Shown here piece by piece: positions 1-6,556 of a DNA stretch of 27,096 nt. Position 1 is the stretch's first letter; each line of letters begins with the position of its first letter. The position numbers and the translations under genes were made by a program. Below the pieces are notes generated by a model, which saw only the letters and a list, made by a program, of their open reading frames with translations, was not told the origin of the DNA and made no database searches. This DNA is from JAZDGX01 sp964482205 (GTDB taxonomy: Bacteria; Eisenbacteria; RBG-16-71-46; CAIMUX01; WJJG01), in NCBI GenBank assembly GCA_964482205.1, contig CAYZWI010000022.1, forward strand, positions 1 to 27,096. Direction: 5' to 3'.

Positions 1-849
1 TTCGCCGTTCAAGGATCCGTCGTTGCCCGCGCGAATCAATGTCCAGGCCTTCTTCTCCTCGGAGACTTTCGTCTGGATGAAGTCGGTGATGTCGGGATGC
101 TCGATGTTCAGGATGACCATCTTCGCCGCGCGGCGGGTCTTGCCTCCCGACTTGATGACCCCCGCGAAGGCGTCGTAGCCGCGCATGAACGAGACCGGTC
201 CGGAGGCCGTTCCGCCGGTCGACAAACGCTCGCGCGAGGAGCGCAGTGAGGAGAAGTTCGTGCCGGTTCCCGACCCGTACTTGAAGAGCATGCCTTCGGT
301 CTTGGCCAGCTCGAGGATCGACTCCATGGTGTCCTTGACCGCGTTGATGAAGCAGGCGGAGCACTGGGGCTTTTCCTCGATCCCCATGTTGAACCAGACC
401 GGGCTGTTGAAGGCGGCCATCTGACGAACGAGCAGGTGCAGGAGCTCCATCTCGAAGGTGGTCGCGTCCTCGGGGCTCGCGAAGTAGCCGAGCTCGGTCC
501 CCCAGCGGCGAAGGGTGCCGGCCACGCGGTCGAACAGCTGCTTCAAGGACGATTCACGGCCGGGCGAATCGATCGGGCCGTAGAAGTACTTGGACGCGAC
601 CACATTCGTCGCCATCTGCGACCAGAAGTCCGGGAATTCGACATCCGCCTGCTCGAAGATCGTCTCGCCTCGATCGCTGCTGAGAGTCGCGGTCCTCCGT
701 TGCCACACGACCCCGTCGCAGGGATGACGGCCCGGCGTCGTGAAGTAGCGGGGAATCGAGATCCCCGCCGGCGGCCTCCTGCGCTCGGCCGGCTCCGCAG
801 GCGATGTGGAGGAAGAGGGAAAGCGATCCCGTTCCTGCTTCTCAGGCAT
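1..849 (-). CDS. nrdJ: Vitamin B12-dependent (class II) ribonucleotide reductase, N-terminal part
   Basis: Reduces ribonucleotides to deoxyribonucleotides with adenosylcobalamin as radical source, oxygen-independently, in the cytoplasm. Only the first 283 codons are here; the frame stays open to the window edge. The visible part carries NrdJ-type blocks: FPDFWSQMATNVVASKYF near residue 75, then AAFNSPVWFNMG, QCSACFINAVKDTMES, a YGSGTGTNFSSLRSS loop and a GKTRRAAKMVILNIEHPDI block. No ATP-cone is visible before the catalytic domain. The start at 849 is set by a TGGAGG ribosome site (855-860) five bases upstream. Residues 1-45 are low-complexity and proline/arginine-rich, so they are probably disordered. 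A promoter-like TTGACG-N17-TAGATC (880-908) lies just upstream, overlapping a palindrome. The family call is secure; the missing C-terminus prevents checking the catalytic cysteines. Confidence 0.93.
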   Translation of the reverse strand, partial: MPEKQERDRFPSSSTSPAEPAERRRPPAGISIPRYFTTPGRHPCDGVVWQRRTATLSSDRGETIFEQADVEFPDFWSQMATNVVASKYFYGPIDSPGRESSLKQLFDRVAGTLRRWGTELGYFASPEDATTFEMELLHLLVRQMAAFNSPVWFNMGIEEKPQCSACFINAVKDTMESILELAKTEGMLFKYGSGTGTNFSSLRSSRERLSTGGTASGPVSFMRGYDAFAGVIKSGGKTRRAAKMVILNIEHPDITDFIQTKVSEEKKAWTLIRAGNDGSLNGE

Positions 850-879
850 GAAAACCTCCAGGGTCCCGATCAGTCGCCT

Positions 880-908
880 GATCTATTGAAGTACCCCGAT
901 TGCGTCAA
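880..908 (-). promoter_or_regulatory. Putative sigma70-like promoter of nrdJ
   Basis: On the minus strand, a -35 TTGACG (903-908) and a -10 TAGATC (880-885) are 17 bp apart. Transcription would begin near 873, giving a leader of about 25 nt, too short for a cobalamin riboswitch. The -10 matches the consensus at only three positions, so confidence is moderate. Confidence 0.45.
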
Positions 909-911
909 TAG
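883..911. promoter_or_regulatory. Inverted repeat CTATTGA-N15-TCAATAG over the nrdJ promoter
   Basis: Perfect 7-bp arms (883-889 and 905-911) lie across the -35 and -10 of the predicted nrdJ promoter. The half-site CTATTG resembles the CTAATG half-site at 2139-2155 in front of the neighbouring lysR gene, so the LysR protein may bind both. It does not look like the NrdR box of other RNR operons. Confidence 0.45.
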
Positions 912-1192
912 TGAGCCGGGTGATCGATCGCGGAAGGGCGGTCGCCATTGCGGCAACCTGGGGTCGCTGCCCGTCCCCCCCTCGGTCACGGACGAACGGT
1001 GTTACCTATGGGCCATGCGCTCCGAGCGGTCAAATCGAAAAGCGAACCGCTGGACAACCATTCCGGGCGCAAGAAGTTACAGAGACCGTGCCCAACCTCC
1101 CGCCGAAGGCGCGATGGGAAGCCGGACAGGGGCGGTTCCGTAACTTCATGAAGGCTAAACAGTTGCAGATCAGCATCGCCGGGCCGCGCGTT

Positions 1193-2092
1193 CTATGCGC
1201 CTTCGGCTTTCGGCGCCGGCTCCAAGAGCACATCGATCAAGCGTTTCGCCGCCGGAGGAAGGTGGCGACCGCGTTTGACCAGGATTCCGAGCGGCCGCTT
1301 GAAGCCCGCCTTGGCCAGATGCACGCGGGCGAGTCCTCCCATTCCGACCTCGCGCTCGACGGTGGGCGAAGGCAGGATCGAGACGCCCATGTCGATCTCG
1401 ATCGCGCGCTTGATCGTCTCGACATTGTCGAACTCCATCACGATGCGCGGCCGGGCGCCGGCTTCGCGCAGCATGCGATCGACCGCGCGGCGAGTGGGGA
1501 TGTCGCGATCGAAGGCGACGAAAGGCTGGCCGGTGAGCTTCTTCAACTCGATGCGCTTCAACCCCGCAAACGGATGGCCGGAGGGCGTCACGAGCACGAG
1601 CTCGTCGCTGCGGAAGGGCAGGATCTCGATCCCCGAGCGCCGGGCCGGATAGGCCACGATGCCCAGATCGATCGCGTTGCCGACGACATCGTCGTAGATC
1701 CGGCTGGACCGGTTGTACTCGACCCGCACGCGCACGGCCGGGTGCTTGCGCAGGAACTCGAGCAGGTAAGGACGGAATTCGTGGAGCCCGACGCTGTAGA
1801 TCGTCGCCACCCGCACCGTGCCCCCGACGCTGTCGGACAGCTCACGCAGGCGCTGCTCAAAGCCTTCCAGGCGGGTGAGGACGTCGCGGGAGACTTCGTA
1901 GAGCATCTCACCGGCGGAAGTGGGCCCGAGGTTGCGCTTGCCGCGCTCGATCAGCTTCTGCTCGTAGCGTTCCTCGAGGCCGCGGATCTGCTGGCTGACC
2001 GCCGACTGTGAGATGAAGTTGAGCACCGCCGCCTTCGAGAAGCTCTTCGTCTCCACGACATCGCAGAACACTTTCAACGACTCGATCTGCAT
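1193..2092 (-). CDS. LysR-family transcriptional regulator
   Basis: A 299-residue LysR-type regulator, the usual family length. Residues 1-60 form the winged helix-turn-helix (start MQIESLKVFCDVVETKSFS, then SQSAVSQQIRGLEE). About 90-290 is the periplasmic-binding-like effector domain, beginning with GGTVRVATIYSVGLHEF. The start at 2092 has an AAGGAG site (2099-2104) six bases upstream; the open frame extends 81 codons further, but that extension is low-complexity and lies across the predicted promoter. The gene points the same way as nrdJ and away from the mtaB-like gene. A palindrome sits at its predicted transcription start, which would fit autorepression. The effector ligand cannot be read from the sequence; resemblance to CysL/CbbR-type members is only general. 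Confidence 0.92.
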   Translation of the reverse strand: MQIESLKVFCDVVETKSFSKAAVLNFISQSAVSQQIRGLEERYEQKLIERGKRNLGPTSAGEMLYEVSRDVLTRLEGFEQRLRELSDSVGGTVRVATIYSVGLHEFRPYLLEFLRKHPAVRVRVEYNRSSRIYDDVVGNAIDLGIVAYPARRSGIEILPFRSDELVLVTPSGHPFAGLKRIELKKLTGQPFVAFDRDIPTRRAVDRMLREAGARPRIVMEFDNVETIKRAIEIDMGVSILPSPTVEREVGMGGLARVHLAKAGFKRPLGILVKRGRHLPPAAKRLIDVLLEPAPKAEGA

Positions 2093-2138
2093 GCGCCTCT
2101 CCTTGTGACTCCCCGCCAGCCGGCCTGCTCGCAGGGAA

Positions 2139-2155
2139 CTAATGCGATTCATTAG
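2139..2155. promoter_or_regulatory. Palindrome CTAATG-N5-CATTAG, putative LysR operator
   Basis: A perfect 6-bp inverted repeat about 47 bp upstream of the lysR start codon and just downstream of its predicted -10. It is an AT-rich island in GC-rich surroundings. It can also be written CTAAT-N7-ATTAG, the type of dyad LysR regulators bind. The position fits autorepression. Confidence 0.5.
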
Positions 2156-2164
2156 AGACCTCGT

Positions 2165-2194
2165 TTCATAGCATGCTCGCGCAAGGCCTGTCCA
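2165..2194 (-). promoter_or_regulatory. Putative lysR promoter TGGACA-N18-TATGAA
   Basis: On the minus strand the -35 TGGACA (2189-2194) matches five of six consensus bases and the -10 TATGAA (2165-2170) four of six, with an 18-bp spacer. Transcription would start around 2158, immediately before the palindrome at 2139-2155. Confidence 0.5.
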
Positions 2195-2255
2195 CATCCG
2201 ACTGCGCTTGCCCCGGCAGTCCGGCCCCGCGGGGCCCGCGCGCGAGCAGCCTCTG

Positions 2256-2285
2256 TTGACTCTTCCGCGCCCGCCTTCGTAGGCT
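2256..2285 (+). promoter_or_regulatory. Putative promoter of the mtaB-like gene, TTGACT-N18-TAGGCT
   Basis: A -35 TTGACT (2256-2261) and -10 TAGGCT (2280-2285) with an 18-bp spacer, the same shape as those in front of the hscB-like and GAPDH-like genes. It predicts a leader of about 200 nt. The leader carries a short direct repeat, GCCTGCCGCA at 2296-2305 and 2308-2317. Confidence 0.45.
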
Positions 2286-2494
2286 TGGCCCTCATGCCTG
2301 CCGCATTGCCTGCCGCAGGGCCGGGAGCATGCCAAGGGGCCGGCGAGGGCGTGCGACCGGACCGATGTGCGGGGCGCGCCGACGGCGAGAGGATTCCCGG
2401 CCCGTGTGAGCCGGGAAGGGGACGACGGAAGGTCCGCATCCGGGGATGGCCCGGCCCGGCTGGACGCGAGCGGGGGACGCGGGCGAAGGACGAG

Positions 2495-4177
2495 ATGCCG
2501 GATTCATTGCCGACGAACATCGCAGCCGGGAAGAGCTTCACCATCGCGACGCTGGGATGCCGCGCGAACCAGGAAGAAGAGGAGGCGATCCGATCGCATC
2601 TCTGTTCCCTGGGATATGAGGAAGTCCTCTTTCCCGGCCCGGCCTCGATCGCTCTCGTGCACACCTGCGCCGTCACCTCGACGGCGCTCGCGCAATCGCG
2701 ACAGGCCATCCGCCGGTGCGCGCGAAGGGGAGGCGAGCAGGCGTGGGTGGTTGCGCTCGGGTGCGGCGCGCAGTTCGATGCCCAAGCGCTGGCGGCGATT
2801 CCCGGGGTCGCGCTGGTGGTCGGAAACCGTTTCAAGGCCCGCCTGCCCGCGTTCTTTGCCGCGCTCGGGAAGGGCCGCTTCCCGCCGGATGCCGTCCGAT
2901 TGCGAAACGCTGCAATGGAAGCAGGCCTTCCGGTGAGATCGGTTCGCGAGAGCGCTTCGTCCGCCGGCACTCCGGAAGATCGGACGCGGGGCGGCATCGG
3001 AGGCGGGACCGCGCGCGCGGCAAGATCCGTGCGCAGGGAGGACATCGGCAGGGAGCAAGCGGGGGGGCGAAAACAGACCGGTGGTCTCATCGCTTGGGAT
3101 GCCGACGCGACCGCGGAACGTTTTCTCGAACGCGCGCCCTGCGTCCCTCCGGCCCGCACCCGTGGGCTGGTCAAGATCCAGGACGGCTGCGACCGCGCCT
3201 GCACCTATTGCATCGTGCCCGCTCTGCGCGGACGGCCGCTCTCGCGCGGCGCGCGGGAAGTGCTGCGCGCGGTCGAACGCTTGTGCGACGGAGGCTGCCA
3301 GGAGATCGTGATCACCGGCGTTCACTTGGGACTGTATGCCTGCGGCCTCGGCAACGAAGGCCCCGATCCGGCTTTCGCATGCCCGATCGAGCGGCGGGGA
3401 GCGAGAGTGGACAATGGGGAAGGGCTCGCGGAGCTGCTGGAAGCGATGGGGAAGGTTCGCGGCCTGGGGAGAGTCCGACTGAGCTCGATCGAACCCGACG
3501 CGCTCGGGCCCCGGCTGCTCGATCTGATCGCGGATGCGCCCTGGATTTGTCCGCACCTGCATCTTCCGCTGCAATCGGGAGACGATCGCATTCTCGCCCG
3601 CATGGGACGGAGATACGGCGCGGCCGACATCCGCGCGATCGGCGCGCGCCTCGCTCGCGCTTCGCGGCCGGTCGCGATCGGCCTCGACATCCTGGCGGGC
3701 TTTCCGGGAGAGGACGGGCAGGCCTTCGATGCGACCCTCTCCTTGATCGATGCCTTGCCCGGCGCCTACCTTCACGCCTTTCCCTATTCCGAGCGGCCGG
3801 GCACGGCGGCCGCCTCTTTCCCCGAACGGGTCGCCCATCCCCTGCGCGCCGAACGCGTGCGACGGTTGCGAGAGATCGACCGGCGCCTGCGGCTTGCCTT
3901 TCAAGAGCGCTTGCGCGGGCGAACGGTGAGGGTGCTCGTGGAGAAGCGCGCGGCGGGCGCCTTCGAAGGGCTTGCGGGCGAATATGTGCGCATGCGCGGC
4001 GAAGCCCGCGCCTGCGACGGGCCTCGCGCGGAGTGCCCGCGCGCGGCGGGAGATCCGCAACCAACAAGGACGGGAAGCCGGGATTTCACGCGCGTCGGGG
4101 AACTGGTCGAAGTCACGGCCGGTGAAGCGATCGACGCGCATGTGCAGGCATGCAAGTGGGAGCCGCGGACGCGGTGA
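2495..4177 (+). CDS. mtaB: MtaB-like tRNA (t6A37) methylthiotransferase, radical SAM, with extra insertions
   Basis: Predicted to convert t6A to ms2t6A at tRNA position 37. The N-terminal UPF0004 domain has its three cluster cysteines, C22 (TLGCRANQ), C58 (HTCAVT) and C90 (ALGCGAQ). The radical-SAM triad is CDRACTYC (C232, C236, C239). HLHLPLQSGDD and a C-terminal TRAM-like segment follow. TLGCRANQ and ITGVHLG favour MtaB over MiaB or RimO. At 560 residues it is roughly 100 longer than usual. The excess is a Gly/Arg-rich stretch at about 150-200 between the first two domains, about 15 residues after GVHLGLYA, and a longer TRAM region. The start has a GAAGGA site (2485-2490). It is followed 55 bp later by the MiaB-like gene. 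Confidence 0.88.
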   Translation: MPDSLPTNIAAGKSFTIATLGCRANQEEEEAIRSHLCSLGYEEVLFPGPASIALVHTCAVTSTALAQSRQAIRRCARRGGEQAWVVALGCGAQFDAQALAAIPGVALVVGNRFKARLPAFFAALGKGRFPPDAVRLRNAAMEAGLPVRSVRESASSAGTPEDRTRGGIGGGTARAARSVRREDIGREQAGGRKQTGGLIAWDADATAERFLERAPCVPPARTRGLVKIQDGCDRACTYCIVPALRGRPLSRGAREVLRAVERLCDGGCQEIVITGVHLGLYACGLGNEGPDPAFACPIERRGARVDNGEGLAELLEAMGKVRGLGRVRLSSIEPDALGPRLLDLIADAPWICPHLHLPLQSGDDRILARMGRRYGAADIRAIGARLARASRPVAIGLDILAGFPGEDGQAFDATLSLIDALPGAYLHAFPYSERPGTAAASFPERVAHPLRAERVRRLREIDRRLRLAFQERLRGRTVRVLVEKRAAGAFEGLAGEYVRMRGEARACDGPRAECPRAAGDPQPTRTGSRDFTRVGELVEVTAGEAIDAHVQACKWEPRTR

Positions 4178-4232
4178 GCCGGCTCGCGCCGGCCTCGCTG
4201 GAAAGCGGAGGAGCCAGGAGGCGGTTTCGTTC

Positions 4233-5555
4233 ATGACGCCCGGGTCGTTCTTCCTCGAGATCTATGGTTGCCAGATGAATCTCGCCGACGGCGAGCTGAT
4301 TGCGGGCGTGCTGCGCCGCGCGGGCTGGCGCGAAAGCGGGCAAGCCGATGAGGCCGACCTGCTCGTGATCAACACCTGCGCGGTTCGCGAGCGGGCCGTC
4401 GAGCGCGTGGTCGGCCATGTGCGCAGCCTGCGGCCGTGGAAGCGCGCGCGCCGGGGACGGCGGATCGCCCTCGTCGGATGCCTCGCGCGCTACGACGGGA
4501 GCGCGCTCGCCGCCCAGCTCGAAGAAGTCGATCTCTTTCTCGGTCCCGACGGGTACCGGCATCTGCCCGCGCTGCTCGCCGAAGAACCCGCCGCGCGGCT
4601 CGCGCTGCGCGGATCGCCGGGCGAGGCCTACGAAGGGCTGGCTCCGGCCCGGCGGCCCGGCGTGAACGCCTGGATCAGCATCATGCGGGGCTGCGATCGC
4701 ATGTGCGCCTACTGCATGGTGCCATTCGCGCGGGGGCGCGAACGCAGCCTGCCCGCCGGGGCCGTTCTGGAAGAAGCCCGCAAGGCCGTCGCCGACGGAC
4801 ACCCTTCGCTCACGCTGCTCGGGCAGACGGTCACTTCCTATCGCGACGGCGAGACCGATTTCGCCACCCTGATCGGCGAGATCGCGCGCAGCTCCGGGGC
4901 CGCGCGGATTCGCTTCCTCTCGCCCCATCCCGCCGATTTCACCGATCGCCTGTTGGATGCGATCGCGCAGTCGCCGCGGATCGCGCGCCACTTCCACCTG
5001 CCGGTGCAGGCGGGATCGAACCGGGTGCTCGCGGCGATGCGCAGGGGATACACGCGCGAGGACTATCTCGCCCTCGTGGAGCGCGCGCGCGAGCGGCTGA
5101 CCGGCCTGGCGGTGACCACCGACCTTCTGACCGGATTCCCGGGAGAAACCGAGGAGGACTTCGCGCAGACGCTCGACTTGATGGAGCGGGTGCGCTTCGA
5201 TTCCGCCTTCCTCTTCGCCTATTCCGAGCGGCCGCGCACCTACGCCGCCCGCCGCCTGCCCGACGATGTGCCGTCCGAAGTGAAGCAGGAGCGGCTGCGC
5301 CGCATGATTGCGTTGCAGGAGAAGCATGGGCGCGCCCGGTATCTGGAACGCATCGGCGCGCGCGTCGAAGTGCTGGTGGAAGGCGCGGCGCGCAGCCCGG
5401 CGAACCATTGGTATGGGCGAAGCGACGACTTCAAGGATGTGATCTTCTCCGCGGGCGCGGACCCGCGCGTGGGGGAGATCGTGCCGGTGGCGGTGAAGGC
5501 GGCCACATCGCACACGCTCTTCGGCGAGCGCATGGCAGCCGCCGACGGCTTCTGA
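4233..5555 (+). CDS. miaB: MiaB-like tRNA (i6A37) methylthiotransferase, radical SAM
   Basis: Predicted to add a methylthio group to i6A37 of tRNA using two [4Fe-4S] clusters. UPF0004 cysteines are C13 (IYGCQMN), C49 (NTCAVRE) and C83 (VGCLARY); the radical-SAM triad is C154, C158, C161 (CDRMCAYC). HFHLPVQAGSNRVLAAM and a TRAM domain ending in the GRSDDFKDVIF region follow. IYGCQMN, RGCDRMCAYC and the GRERS segment point to MiaB. The length, 440 residues, is normal. The usual GQNVNSY motif reads GQTVTSY (197-203). An AGGAGG site at 4216-4221 is 11 bases from the ATG, rather far, but no closer in-frame start exists. It is probably co-transcribed with the upstream paralogue. Confidence 0.9.
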   Translation: MTPGSFFLEIYGCQMNLADGELIAGVLRRAGWRESGQADEADLLVINTCAVRERAVERVVGHVRSLRPWKRARRGRRIALVGCLARYDGSALAAQLEEVDLFLGPDGYRHLPALLAEEPAARLALRGSPGEAYEGLAPARRPGVNAWISIMRGCDRMCAYCMVPFARGRERSLPAGAVLEEARKAVADGHPSLTLLGQTVTSYRDGETDFATLIGEIARSSGAARIRFLSPHPADFTDRLLDAIAQSPRIARHFHLPVQAGSNRVLAAMRRGYTREDYLALVERARERLTGLAVTTDLLTGFPGETEEDFAQTLDLMERVRFDSAFLFAYSERPRTYAARRLPDDVPSEVKQERLRRMIALQEKHGRARYLERIGARVEVLVEGAARSPANHWYGRSDDFKDVIFSAGADPRVGEIVPVAVKAATSHTLFGERMAAADGF

Positions 5556-5679
5556 GCGAACGCATCCCAAGCCGAATAGCCGAAGAGGCCTGCCCGGCGA
5601 ACGCGTCGCGGCGGGAATGGCTCGAGCGAGCGCGCGCGACCTGGATCGGCATTCGGGCATTCGAGCCGCCAGTCTCGCG

Positions 5680-5709
5680 TTGACAGCGTTCGCCGCCCGC
5701 CCGTAGCAT
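5680..5709 (+). promoter_or_regulatory. Putative promoter of the hscB-hscA-like genes, TTGACA-N18-TAGCAT
   Basis: A consensus -35 TTGACA (5680-5685) and -10 TAGCAT (5704-5709) are 18 bp apart, in the 180-bp gap after miaB. Transcription would begin about 20 nt before the hscB-like start codon. The chaperone genes can therefore be expressed separately from the methylthiotransferases. Confidence 0.6.
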
Positions 5710-5735
5710 GCCGAAGCCGTTGCGAAGAGGTGTGC

Positions 5736-6431
5736 ATGAAGTGCTGGAATTGTCAGAGCCCCCTCGAAGAGGCGCTCGTGTGCGAACGCTGCGGAATGCC
5801 GCAGCCGGTCACGGGCCTGTCGCCCTTCGAGATTCTCCATCTCGCTCCGCGCCTGCGTTGGCGCGAGGGGGAGATCGAACGCGCCTACGAGCGCCTGGCG
5901 CTGCGTTGCCATCCCGATCTCTTCCGTGCCCATCGGGATGAGCGCGTGTTGAGCGCGGGGCGGTCCGCCATGCGCGCGCTGAACGACGCGCTGCGCGAGG
6001 TCCGCGATCCGCTTGCGCGCCTGAAGTACGTGCTCGCGAGCACGGGGCAGCACGAGCAGGCGACCCGCACGGTTCCGGCGGGGCTGCAGGATTCGCTCCA
6101 GGTGATCGAAAAGGTCCTCGTGCGCATCGACGAGGCGCGCGAGAAGGGTGACCACGCCGCCTGGGAAAGTGAGCAGGATCACCTCGGCGCGCTGCGGGTG
6201 AAGATCGACGCGGCGTGCGAGCGCAGCGACGAAGACATGCGCCAACTGGTCGATCAATGGGATGCCGCGGTGGGTGCGGCGAGCGACGAATGGCCCGCGA
6301 TGCCTGAAGACTGGGGCGCCCGCGCGCTCGTCTGGTCGGGGGAGCGCGATTTCCTGGAAGCGATGCGCACCCGCTTCGACGACGCGCGCACCTGGCCGGA
6401 AGAGCGGGAAGCCCGGACGCCGGCGCGATAG
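5736..6431 (+). CDS. hscB: HscB-like J-domain co-chaperone with N-terminal zinc ribbon
   Basis: A 231-residue J-protein. Two CxxC pairs (C3/C6 and C16/C19) make a small zinc ribbon, as in the tetracysteine N-terminus of eukaryotic HSC20 and unlike E. coli HscB. The J domain follows (about 28-100) with the HPD motif at 59-61. A helical C-terminal domain (about 105-170) resembles the HscB scaffold-binding domain (RDPLARLKYVL is typical of the junction), and there is an extra tail of about 50 residues. HscB stimulates a partner Hsp70 during Fe-S cluster transfer. The next gene is such an Hsp70, but no iscU, iscS or ferredoxin gene is adjacent. The ATG at 5736 was chosen over an in-frame GTG at 5730 because GAGG (5727-5730) lies five bases before it. 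Confidence 0.8.
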   Translation: MKCWNCQSPLEEALVCERCGMPQPVTGLSPFEILHLAPRLRWREGEIERAYERLALRCHPDLFRAHRDERVLSAGRSAMRALNDALREVRDPLARLKYVLASTGQHEQATRTVPAGLQDSLQVIEKVLVRIDEAREKGDHAAWESEQDHLGALRVKIDAACERSDEDMRQLVDQWDAAVGAASDEWPAMPEDWGARALVWSGERDFLEAMRTRFDDARTWPEEREARTPAR

Positions 6432-6436
6432 CGGCC

Positions 6437-6463
6437 GGCTCGATATCGGCAGGCTCGACATCG
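6437..6463 (+). repeat. Short imperfect tandem repeat GGCTCGA(T/C)ATCG
   Basis: Two 12-bp copies (6437-6448 and 6452-6463) differ at one base, with a 15-bp period. They lie between the hscB-like stop and the hscA-like start. The first copy contains the palindrome CGATATCG. Role unknown; it may be replication slippage. Confidence 0.55.
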
Positions 6464-6556
6464 CTGTCCGTGGGGCGCGACGAGCAGGCTTCGCGGCGGG
6501 GCGGCGCGCCGGAGCTTTGGACGCATCAGCGGAAGACCGGGCGGGAGGAGACAGGT

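Larger units (their letters stand above)
850..1192. other. Intergenic region between nrdJ and lysR
   Basis: Besides the promoter and palindrome at 880-911, this 343-bp gap holds an 8-bp inverted repeat: GAAGTTAC (1073-1080) and GTAACTTC (1140-1147), 59 bp apart. The second arm overlaps a self-complementary CTTCATGAAG (1144-1153). No convincing gene, tRNA or cobalamin riboswitch is visible. Open frames here have no ribosome site and no family resemblance. A weak hairpin ending the lysR transcript is possible, but there is no T-tract. Confidence 0.5.
2093..2494. other. Divergent intergenic region lysR / mtaB-like
   Basis: A 402-bp divergent control region. It holds the lysR promoter and palindrome, the mtaB-like promoter, and about 200 bp of GC-rich leader (2293-2494). 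I recognise no conserved riboswitch in the leader. The mtaB frame is open through it, but its translation is low-complexity and has no ribosome site. Confidence 0.5.

Noticed and set aside
850..1192. Cobalamin riboswitch in front of B12-dependent nrdJ
   Set aside because: The predicted leader is only about 25 nt and I see no B12-box-like conserved segment in the upstream region.
2285..2494. N-terminal extension of the MtaB-like protein
   Set aside because: The extension overlaps the predicted -10, is low-complexity and has no ribosome site; ATG 2495 has GAAGGA upstream.
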